NCBI RefSeq assembly: GCF_902712875.1
Contig: NZ_LR743509.1
Coordinates: 496,001-560,000 of the forward strand
Length of the DNA: 64,000 nucleotides
From: Hyphomicrobium sp. ghe19
GTDB taxonomy: Bacteria; Pseudomonadota; Alphaproteobacteria; Rhizobiales; Hyphomicrobiaceae
Reading direction: 5' to 3'
The notes under the pieces were generated by a model. That model was given only the letters and a program-made list of their open reading frames with translations. It did not search any database and had not been told where the DNA came from. Both the position numbers and the translations under genes were made by a program. Position 1 is the first letter of the stretch. Each line of letters begins with the position of its first letter. This document shows positions 34,824-42,118 of the stretch, piece after piece.

Positions 34824-35149
34824 CAGAAATACACAAGTTCCTCGAGGATTTTGCTGCATCGCTAGGCGTCGGGCGCGAGCCGAAGACCCGCTTCACGAAG
34901 CGTCGTCTTCTCGAGCATGCAGATGACGAGATACTGCAGCGGACGCCATTCAACGTGATGTTAAAGCACATCATTGGGCACGCCGATCGTCGCGACCAAT
35001 GATGTGCTTTATCATCACGCTGAATGCCGTCCGCTGCAGGATGTCGTCACCTGCATTCGCGAGAAGACGACGCTTCGTGAAGCGGGTCTTCGGCTCGAGG
35101 CCAACGCCGAGCGATACATCAAAAGCCCCGAGGAAATGGCGTATCTCTT
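34824..35149. repeat. Imperfect inverted repeat: degenerate inverted copy of dnaE2 segment
   Basis: The left arm (34824-34977) is the reverse complement of the dnaE2 coding segment at 34996-35149, without indels and about the 18-bp spacer 34978-34995. Paired by eye, 94 of 102 positions match in the inner part and 39 of 52 in the outer part. A tract of 38 bp (34876-34913 with 35060-35097) is identical. Read on the minus strand the left arm encodes a degraded version of the DnaE2 segment NDVLYHHAECRPLQDVV with two in-frame stops. Arms this long with so short a spacer can fold into a cruciform. Confidence 0.85.
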
Positions 35150-37829
35150 CAGGGGCCACGAAGCGGCGCTGGCGCGGACGCTCGATATCGTGGACGCCTG
35201 CCGCTTTTCGCTCGGCGATCTCAGATACGAATATCCAGACGAGCCTGTGCCTCCAGGCAAGACCCCGCAGGAGCATCTCGTCGAGCTGACCTGGAAAGGT
35301 GCGCAAAGCCACTTTCCCGAAGGCTTGCCGGAAAAAGTTCGGGACACGATTGAGAAAGAGCTCAAGCTGATCGGCGAGCTCAAATTCGCGCCGTATTTTC
35401 TGACCGTCCACGACATCGTTGCGTTCGCGAGATCCAAGGACATTCTCTGCCAGGGGCGTGGTTCGGCTGCGAATTCGGTCGTCTGCTATTGCCTCGGCAT
35501 TACGGCGGTGAACCCGATCGAGGTCAATCTGCTCTTCGAGCGTTTCATCTCGTCTGCGCGTCTGGAGCCGCCCGACATCGATGTCGATTTCGAACACGAG
35601 CGGCGCGAAGAGGTCATTCAATGGATCTATGAACGCTATGGCCGCGACCGTGCGGGGCTGACCGCAACCGTCATTTCGTATCGTTCGCGATCGGCCGTGC
35701 GCGATGTCGGCAAGGTGTTCGGCCTTTCGGAAGATACGATCTCGGCGCTTGCCGGCATGGTGTGGGGAACGCATGGGGGCGGCGTTCCAAAAAAACACGT
35801 GCGCGGCGCGGGGCTCGATCCGGCGGACCGGACGCTTGCTGCGGCGATGAAGCTTGCGCAGGAATTGATGGGATTTCCGCGGCATCTGTCGCAGCACGTC
35901 GGCGGCTTCGTGCTGACGCGCGGTCCTTTGGTCGAGGTCGTGCCGGTCGGCAATGCGGCGATGGCTGACCGCACCTTCATCGAATGGGACAAGGATGACA
36001 TCGCGGCGCTGGGATTGATGAAGGTAGACGTTCTGGCGCTCGGCATGCTGACCTGCATCCGCAAGGCTTTCGATCTGATCGAGAAGCATCATGGCGAGAC
36101 GTATACGCTCGCAACCGTGCCGCGTGCGAACAAGCCGACTTACGATATGCTGTGCCGTGCGGATTCCCTCGGCGTGTTCCAGGTCGAAAGCCGGGCGCAG
36201 ATGAACATGCTGCCAAGGCTGAAGCCGCAGGAATTCTATGATCTCGTCATTGAGGTCGCGATCGTGCGTCCGGGGCCGATCCAAGGCGACATGGTGCATC
36301 CCTATCTCAGGCGCCGCAACGAACTCGAGGCCGTAGTCTATCCTTATCCCAAGGGTGGCGACGAGGACGAACTCAAGAATATTCTCGGCAAGACATTAGG
36401 CGTGCCGCTTTTTCAAGAGCAGGCGATGCGCATTGCGATGGTTGCCGCCAAGTTCAACGATAAGGAGGTCAACGATCTCCGGCGGGCGATGGCAACGTTT
36501 CGCCGTGTCGGCACGATCGGTCTGCTAGAAGAGAAGATGGTCTCGCGCATGGTCGAGCGCGGCTATGAAGAGGAATTTGCGGCGCGCTGTTTTGCGCAGA
36601 TCAAGGGCTTCGGCGAATACGGCTTTCCCGAGAGCCATGCGGCGAGCTTCGCACTGCTCGTCTATGTGTCGTCCTGGATCAAATGTCATTATCCGGCGGC
36701 GTTTGCGTGCGCGCTTTTGAATTCGCAGCCGATGGGATTTTATGCGCCCGCGCAGATCGTGCGCGATGCTCACGAGCACGGGGTGGAGGTTCGGGAGACG
36801 GACGTCAATTTCTCCGACTGGGATTCGACATTGGAGCGGACACTCGAAGGAGGCCGTCCCGCGTTGAGGCTCGGACTGCGTCTCATCGATGGCCTCAGCG
36901 AAGCCGACATTCATGAGGTTCCGGAAAAAGATCCGGAGAAGAAGCAGGCTTTGCACCGAAAATTCCCGACGCTCATTCCGCCGTCACCTCCGACTGCGCA
37001 TGGGACGCAGAAGCACGGGACGAACAGAAGATTTCAAGGCATTGCGGATGTCGCAAAGCGCGGAAGCGTCAGCACGCTCGAGAAGCTTGCGGCGGCGGAT
37101 GCGTTTCGCTCGCTGGGGCTCGATCGCCGGCAGGCTCTGTGGGAAGTCAAAGCGCTCTCCAATGCGCCGCCGCTGCCACTCTTTTCCTGGAGCGAGACGC
37201 AGGACGTTGGGAAGGAGGCCGACGTCAAATTGCCCGAGATGGCGCTCTCAGAGCATGTGGTCAACGATTACCAGACGCTGCGTCTTTCGCTCAAGGCGCA
37301 TCCGATGTCGTTTCTGCGCGAGGATTTTCGCCGCGAGCGCGTGCTTTCCTGCAAGGAGTTGGCCAATGCGAAAAACGACTCCTTCGTTCGGGTGGCGGGC
37401 GTCGTGCTCGTCCGGCAACGGCCGGGGACGGGGAACGTCGTGTTCATGACGATCGAGGATGAGACCGGCATTGCCAATGTCATCATCTGGCCGAAGCTGC
37501 TCGAACGTTTTCGCAAGGTCGTGATGACGTCGCGGCTCATCGTGATTGAAGGGCGTCTTCAAAGGCAGGTCGAGAAGCACGCGGATATCATTCACGTGGT
37601 GTCGACGAAGCTTATCGACAGAAGCGATTGGCTGCTGCGTCTTTCGGAATGGGCTGCGGATATGGACGTGCCGGTGGCGAATGCGGATGAGGTGCTGCAC
37701 CCGGAGCCCGGCTCCGCGCATCCGAGCCGAAAAGACGACCGGCGTATTCATCCGCGTTTCTCGCGCGAGCCGAAGCCGCGTCATCCGCGCAACGTTCGCG
37801 TCATTCCGAAATCACGGGACTTTCACTAA
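34974..37829 (+). CDS. dnaE2: Error-prone DNA polymerase DnaE2, polymerase part lacking most of the PHP domain
   Basis: DnaE2 is the C-family polymerase that performs damage-induced mutagenic synthesis with ImuA and ImuB. This frame (951 residues from a TTG at 34974) starts at GTPIVATNDVLYHH and holds the polymerase core with the catalytic Asp residues in PDIDVDFEHERREEV, SAANSVVCYCLG, GRGSAAN, FGEYGFPESHAASFALLVYVSSWIKC (split: FGEYGFPESHAASFALLV) and the OB domain (RVAGVVLVRQRPGTGNVVF). It is in the same frame as the 5' fragment but separated by 237 bp with stops. A PHP-less polymerase may be made from an internal start, but the full-length gene is disrupted, so the cassette may be inactive here. 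Confidence 0.8.
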   Translation: MGTPIVATNDVLYHHAECRPLQDVVTCIREKTTLREAGLRLEANAERYIKSPEEMAYLFRGHEAALARTLDIVDACRFSLGDLRYEYPDEPVPPGKTPQEHLVELTWKGAQSHFPEGLPEKVRDTIEKELKLIGELKFAPYFLTVHDIVAFARSKDILCQGRGSAANSVVCYCLGITAVNPIEVNLLFERFISSARLEPPDIDVDFEHERREEVIQWIYERYGRDRAGLTATVISYRSRSAVRDVGKVFGLSEDTISALAGMVWGTHGGGVPKKHVRGAGLDPADRTLAAAMKLAQELMGFPRHLSQHVGGFVLTRGPLVEVVPVGNAAMADRTFIEWDKDDIAALGLMKVDVLALGMLTCIRKAFDLIEKHHGETYTLATVPRANKPTYDMLCRADSLGVFQVESRAQMNMLPRLKPQEFYDLVIEVAIVRPGPIQGDMVHPYLRRRNELEAVVYPYPKGGDEDELKNILGKTLGVPLFQEQAMRIAMVAAKFNDKEVNDLRRAMATFRRVGTIGLLEEKMVSRMVERGYEEEFAARCFAQIKGFGEYGFPESHAASFALLVYVSSWIKCHYPAAFACALLNSQPMGFYAPAQIVRDAHEHGVEVRETDVNFSDWDSTLERTLEGGRPALRLGLRLIDGLSEADIHEVPEKDPEKKQALHRKFPTLIPPSPPTAHGTQKHGTNRRFQGIADVAKRGSVSTLEKLAAADAFRSLGLDRRQALWEVKALSNAPPLPLFSWSETQDVGKEADVKLPEMALSEHVVNDYQTLRLSLKAHPMSFLREDFRRERVLSCKELANAKNDSFVRVAGVVLVRQRPGTGNVVFMTIEDETGIANVIIWPKLLERFRKVVMTSRLIVIEGRLQRQVEKHADIIHVVSTKLIDRSDWLLRLSEWAADMDVPVANADEVLHPEPGSAHPSRKDDRRIHPRFSREPKPRHPRNVRVIPKSRDFH

Positions 37830-37836
37830 ACGAAAA

Positions 37837-37866
37837 CATCATCGTGCGGAATTCCGCACGATGATG
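37837..37866. repeat. 30-bp perfect palindrome after dnaE2
   Basis: CATCATCGTGCGGAA followed directly by its exact complement TTCCGCACGATGATG, between the dnaE2 stop and the convergent small gene ending at 37897. It can form a 15-bp hairpin with essentially no loop. No T tract follows on the plus strand; the minus strand has TTTTCG just after. It is a probable terminator for the convergent genes or a short repeat. Confidence 0.6.
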
Positions 37867-37896
37867 CCGTTAGCCCTCGAAAGTCAGAATGTCTTG

Positions 37897-38154
37897 TTAC
37901 TTGCAGGCCAGCTGCGACGACTGGCACTGCTCGCCGAACGTGCCTGGCTTGCAGGACGTGTGGACCGTGCCCTTCGGCGTCCGGCCCTTGGCTTCGATGA
38001 TGTTCGCCAAGCCGTGCGTCGACATGATAACTGCGAGGTCGTGCGTCAGCCCATCGCCAATCGCTCCGACGCGGACGCAGTCGGCGGCTTGAGCCGTCGC
38101 AGATAGTGCAACCATCACCGCAGCCGCAGCGACGCCGAGTTTCAATGAGCGCAT
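37897..38154 (-). CDS. Small secreted cysteine-containing protein, function unknown
   Basis: An 85-residue product with a clear signal peptide (MRSLKLGVAAAAVMVALSAT, cut near AQA-AD) and a 61-residue mature part with four cysteines (ADCVRV, TSCKPG, EQCQSS and LACK at the very end), which suits two disulfides in the periplasm. A strong GGAGGGG lies just before the ATG at 38154; the frame is open further upstream but that part has no signal peptide. I recognise no family. The neighbouring genes give no functional clue. Confidence 0.7.
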   Translation of the reverse strand: MRSLKLGVAAAAVMVALSATAQAADCVRVGAIGDGLTHDLAVIMSTHGLANIIEAKGRTPKGTVHTSCKPGTFGEQCQSSQLACK

Positions 38155-38333
38155 TTGCCCCTCCAGATAATCAGGTCTTTCGGCGGGGAAATTAGTCGAG
38201 GGTTCAACCGAAGGACAGGCAGTCTCGTTGTGGTATGCACAAAGGAATTGAAGTGCGTGCCGGAATTGCCACTGAACGACCGGCGGCACGGCAAACCTTA
38301 CGAATTCGTGATAATTGGAATGGGGTTGAGCAC

Positions 38334-38759
38334 ATGGACGAGAAGGCTCAGCAGGCGAGCGTTGGCCGGTTCGATATCGGCGAGGTCGCCGCGTCGTTTC
38401 CATCATCCGCGACGACGCTGCTCGTCGACCGCTATCTGACCGACCGCGAGGCGGCGAGCGCCCGCGTCTTTCGCGTCTACAGGCCGACGCCGCCGCACTA
38501 TCACGCGACGTGCGATGAATATCTCTATGTGTTTTCGGGGCGCGGCACTTTCTGGATGCGCGATGCCTCGACGATCGGGGAGTTCGGTCCCGGGCAATTG
38601 CTGTTCTTCGAGAAGGGAACGGTTCACGCCCTGCCGGAGATCATCGAAGAGCCGGTTGTTTTTCTGTCGGTCGATACGCCACGGCGCGATCCGAAGGATA
38701 TCATTTTCGTCAATCCCGAGGATGGTACGCCGGAAAGTTTCGTTCAGCAGAGCTATTGA
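38334..38759 (+). CDS. Cupin-domain protein
   Basis: The 141-residue protein is a single cupin: RPTPPHYHATCDEYLYVFSG with the His-His-Glu metal ligands, GTFWMRDASTIGEFGPGQLL, and FFEKGTVHALPEI with the third histidine. It has no signal peptide, so it is cytosolic. I take the ATG at 38334 (MDEKAQQAS); the frame is open upstream. Substrate unknown. It faces a second, secreted cupin across 24 bp. Confidence 0.8.
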   Translation: MDEKAQQASVGRFDIGEVAASFPSSATTLLVDRYLTDREAASARVFRVYRPTPPHYHATCDEYLYVFSGRGTFWMRDASTIGEFGPGQLLFFEKGTVHALPEIIEEPVVFLSVDTPRRDPKDIIFVNPEDGTPESFVQQSY

Positions 38760-38783
38760 TCTGCTTGCGAACCAATCCGGCAA

Positions 38784-39233
38784 CTATTCGGGGGGCTTTT
38801 CCGGGATCGAGGTCGGCATGCCTTCCGCGCCGATGTAGACGGCCAGGAGCCGGAGGGGGGCAGTTCCTGTGTTGGTGCCCTGGTGCGTCTGGTTGATCGC
38901 TTCGACAAAGGTATCGCCCTGCTTATAGGTGCGCTTGCCTTTGTTTCCATAGTCGACGGTCAGCTCCCCTTCCATCACCATGCCAACAAGAGGAATACCG
39001 TGCTGATGCCAGCCAGTGGAGACGCCCGGCGGCACATCGATGTATCCGGCTGTGATCTTCGCCGGCGCGCCGGTCGGGTAGACGATCGGCTCGTCGATGA
39101 CTGTTTTCGACGTTTGGAGCAGCGGCGTAAACGTTATCGATGGCGCGAGCGCCATCGCAGTTGCGGCGCCGAGGGCGAAAAGTGTAGGCGCAGCCAGTGC
39201 GCATAGGACTTTTTTGCTTATGGAAAGAGACAT
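38784..39233 (-). CDS. Secreted cupin-domain protein
   Basis: The 149-residue protein has a signal peptide (about residues 1-30, ALGAATAMA) and a cupin fold with STGWHQHGIPLVGMVMEGEL, two His and the Gly-rich turn, then YKQGDTFVEAINQTHQGTNTG with a third His. Cupins of this kind are common in rhizobial periplasms; the substrate is unknown. Start at the ATG at 39233; a GTG in frame at 39242 is possible. Divergent from the glutamyltransferase gene. Confidence 0.82.
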   Translation of the reverse strand: MSLSISKKVLCALAAPTLFALGAATAMALAPSITFTPLLQTSKTVIDEPIVYPTGAPAKITAGYIDVPPGVSTGWHQHGIPLVGMVMEGELTVDYGNKGKRTYKQGDTFVEAINQTHQGTNTGTAPLRLLAVYIGAEGMPTSIPEKPPE

Positions 39234-39339
39234 CGTTGTCACCCATGTTTTCCGGCATAGATAACCTGCGGACCTTAATCTTTTGCTCTGTGAGGTTCGC
39301 CGGTAGCTTCATTTGGCTCGGCTCATCCCTGGGGATTTC

Positions 39340-41082
39340 ATGACTTTCAGAATTTTGCTCGCGGTTTTGTGCTCGATTGTCGCGGTTACGGCGTCGGCGC
39401 AGGAATTCCGGCCGGTTCCTGAAGGTGCGTCGGGCAGGCGCGAGAAATCTCTCGTTGTAGCCAAGCATCACATGGTCGTCGCTGCGGAGCCCCTGGCTGC
39501 CGAGGCAGGTCGCGAAATATTGCGGCAAGGCGGATCTGCAATCGATGCCGCCATTGCGACTGAGCTGGTGCTCGGCCTTGTTGAGCCGCAGTCGTCGGGT
39601 CTTGGCGGCGGCGCGTTCATTACCCTGTGGGATGCCAAAACGCGTTCGATGACGACGTTCGATGGCCGCGAAACGGCGCCCGCCGCGGCGCGACCCGACC
39701 GGTTTCTCAAAGACGGCCAGCCGATGAAGTTCGAGGAGGCCGTGAACTCGGGTTTGAGCGTCGGTGTGCCGGGCCTTCTGCGCGCGCTTCATGCAGCACA
39801 CGAGAAATACGGTAAGCTGCCTTGGGCGAAGCTCTTCGAGCCGGCGATAACGCTCGCCGAGAATGGATTTCCCGTATCGCCACGGCTCAACGTTCTTCTG
39901 AAATCCGAGAGCGCGGAAAAGTTCGCGCTCGATGCGCGCTCATATTTTTATGAGGGCGGCGTTACGCCGAGAGCTGCAGGATCGCTGCTCAAGAACCCCG
40001 AATACGCGGCGACGCTCCGAACGATTGCAGAGCGCGGGCCTGATGCGTTTTACACCGGCGACATTGCCGATGCGATGGTCAAGGCCGTCAAAGAAGCTCA
40101 CACCATTCCTGGCGATCTGAGTGCTGAGGATATTGCGGGGTATACCGCAAAGGAGCGCGAGCCAGTTTGTGTCGCCTATCGCGGCCGGCAGGTTTGCAGC
40201 GTCGGTCCGCCTTCCTCGGGCGCACTCACCGTGGGCGCGGTGCTGAAACTCATCGAGCCATTTCCTCAGGTGCAGGGTGCTTCAGCGCTGATGACCGCGC
40301 CCGCTATGCAGATCATCGCCGAGGCAGAGAAGCTCGCCTTTGCCGATCGCAATATGTACATCGCCGATCCGGATCGGGTTGCGGTTCCGTCAGGGTTGCT
40401 CGATGACGCTTACCTCGCCGAGCGGCGGAAGCTTATCGATCCGAAGAAGGCGATGGCGAAGGCTGAGCCTGGATTACCGCCGGGCCTTGCCAAAAAGTCG
40501 TTCGGTCAGGATGCCACTTACGAAGTGCCGGGAACGACGCAGGTTTCGATCATCGACGGCGAAGGCAACGCGGTGTCGCTGACTGCGACGATCGAAAGCG
40601 CGTTTGGGTCACACCTTTGGGCGAAAGGCTTTCTGCTCAACAACGAGCTGACGGATTTCTCATTCGCGCCGGTCGATCCGAACGGCATGGCCGTCGCCAA
40701 TCGAATAGAGGGTGGAAAGCGGCCGAGAAGCTCTATGGCGCCGACGATCGTTCTTGCTGCGGATGGCACGCCCGAAATCGTTACCGGCTCGCCGGGCGGC
40801 TCGCAGATCATCCTCTACGTCGTGAAAACTCTCGTTGCCGTACTGGATTGGGGGCTCGATGCGCAGCAAGCCGCGTCGCTCACGAATTTCGGCAGCCAGG
40901 GCGGACCGTTCCTGATCGAATATTCGCTGCCAATTGTCTGGCCGGCTTACGAGCTGACGTCCTATGGCCAAACGATCTCGGGGGCGACCATGACGTCCGG
41001 CGTGAACATGATCGTTCGGCGCGACGGCCGTCTCGAAGGCGGGGCCGATCCGCGCCGCGAGGGTGTCGCTCTCGGCGATTGA
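39340..41082 (+). CDS. ggt: Gamma-glutamyltransferase
   Basis: Periplasmic Ggt cleaves or transfers the gamma-glutamyl group of glutathione. Signal peptide MTFRILLAVLCSIVAVTASA. Family motifs: HHMVVAAEPLAAEAGREILRQGGSAIDAAIA (split: GREILRQGGSAIDAAIA), SSGLGGGAFITLWDAKTR, and the autocatalytic cleavage site with the nucleophile Thr399 in PGTTQVSIIDGEGNAVSLT. The 580-residue length is normal. The ATG at 39340 is chosen because the signal peptide begins there. Confidence 0.93.
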   Translation: MTFRILLAVLCSIVAVTASAQEFRPVPEGASGRREKSLVVAKHHMVVAAEPLAAEAGREILRQGGSAIDAAIATELVLGLVEPQSSGLGGGAFITLWDAKTRSMTTFDGRETAPAAARPDRFLKDGQPMKFEEAVNSGLSVGVPGLLRALHAAHEKYGKLPWAKLFEPAITLAENGFPVSPRLNVLLKSESAEKFALDARSYFYEGGVTPRAAGSLLKNPEYAATLRTIAERGPDAFYTGDIADAMVKAVKEAHTIPGDLSAEDIAGYTAKEREPVCVAYRGRQVCSVGPPSSGALTVGAVLKLIEPFPQVQGASALMTAPAMQIIAEAEKLAFADRNMYIADPDRVAVPSGLLDDAYLAERRKLIDPKKAMAKAEPGLPPGLAKKSFGQDATYEVPGTTQVSIIDGEGNAVSLTATIESAFGSHLWAKGFLLNNELTDFSFAPVDPNGMAVANRIEGGKRPRSSMAPTIVLAADGTPEIVTGSPGGSQIILYVVKTLVAVLDWGLDAQQAASLTNFGSQGGPFLIEYSLPIVWPAYELTSYGQTISGATMTSGVNMIVRRDGRLEGGADPRREGVALGD

Positions 41083-41119
41083 TGCTAGAGGAAGCGAAAC
41101 GTCCTGAAGAGTTTCGACC

Positions 41120-42118
41120 TTGAGCAAACCGTCAATCCTCGTCGTCGGCGCCGGCATATTCGGCCTTTGGCAAGCATTTGCCTTGGCGCGCGCCGGATAT
41201 CGCGTACGCCTGATCGAGGCGGGTCGCGATCCGTTTGCGCGATCATCGAGCCGTTGGGCTGGGGCGATGATCGCGCCGGAGTGCGAGGCCGAAGGTGCGC
41301 CGCTCAGCGTTCGCGATTTGGGACGTGAAGGGCTCCGCATTTGGCGCGACACCTATCCCGACATCATGAGCAACGGAACACTCGTGGTGGCGCACGCACG
41401 CGATGCGGGGGATCTGGCTCGCTTCGCCAACATGACGGAAGGCCATGCGGCGGTTGCGGGTCCACGCATCGCCGATCTCGAGCCGTCGCTCGCCGGCCGT
41501 TTCGAGCGCGGGCTTTATTTCGAGAGCGAAGCGCACGTCGATGCGCAAAAAGCAATGAGCTGGCTCGTCGATCAGCTTCGCTTGCTCGGTGCGGATATCC
41601 AGTTTGAAAGCCGTTGGAACGGCACGCCGGAAGACGTTGCGATCGATTGCCGGGGGATTGGCGCCCACGAAGATCTACCGTCGCTCAGGGGTGTGCGCGG
41701 CGAACGCGTTCTCATTCGAACGAACGATGTGAGCTTGTCGCGCCCGGTTCGCCTCCTGCATCCGCGTCAGCCGATCTATGTCGTGCCGCAGGGGGATGGG
41801 CGGTTCGTCGTCGGCGCGACCGTTATCGAGCGGGAAGACGATGGTCCGATGTCGCTCCGATCGGCGCTCGATCTTCTCGGCTCGGCCTATGCGGTGCATC
41901 CGGCGTTCGGGGAGGCATCCGTTCTCGAGATGGGCGCGGGGGTCAGGCCTGCTTTTTCCGATAACGTGCCGCGGATCATTGTCGAGGACGCGGGGCGCGT
42001 CGTCCGCGTCAACGGTGCGTACCGGCACGGGTTCCTTCTGGCGCCGGTACTTGCGCGGGCCGTTGCCGGTTATCTATCCGACAACCGGCGTGAGGGGCCG
42101 CTGTTCGCTGCTCCCTGA
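41120..42118 (+). CDS. thiO: Glycine oxidase ThiO-like FAD-dependent oxidoreductase
   Basis: ThiO oxidises glycine to the imine used to build the thiazole of thiamine. The 332-residue protein starts (TTG) with the FAD fold SILVVGAGIFGLWQAFALA and ends with GAGVRPAFSDNVPRI and VNGAYRHGFLLAPVLARAVA, which match the DAAO/ThiO family. The thiS, thiG and thiE genes follow on the same strand but only after a 3.5-kb convergent gene. No TPP riboswitch was recognised before it; the upstream gap is only 37 bp. The last 45 bp overlap aas. Confidence 0.82.
   Translation: MSKPSILVVGAGIFGLWQAFALARAGYRVRLIEAGRDPFARSSSRWAGAMIAPECEAEGAPLSVRDLGREGLRIWRDTYPDIMSNGTLVVAHARDAGDLARFANMTEGHAAVAGPRIADLEPSLAGRFERGLYFESEAHVDAQKAMSWLVDQLRLLGADIQFESRWNGTPEDVAIDCRGIGAHEDLPSLRGVRGERVLIRTNDVSLSRPVRLLHPRQPIYVVPQGDGRFVVGATVIEREDDGPMSLRSALDLLGSAYAVHPAFGEASVLEMGAGVRPAFSDNVPRIIVEDAGRVVRVNGAYRHGFLLAPVLARAVAGYLSDNRREGPLFAAP

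Noticed and set aside
34971..36299. 442-residue minus-strand open frame opposite the dnaE2 polymerase part
   Set aside because: Antisense to the conserved catalytic region; composition is that of a reverse-strand shadow.
41083..41119. TPP riboswitch ahead of thiO
   Set aside because: The gap to the preceding gene is only 37 bp, too short for a riboswitch, and no THI-box pattern was seen there or before thiS.
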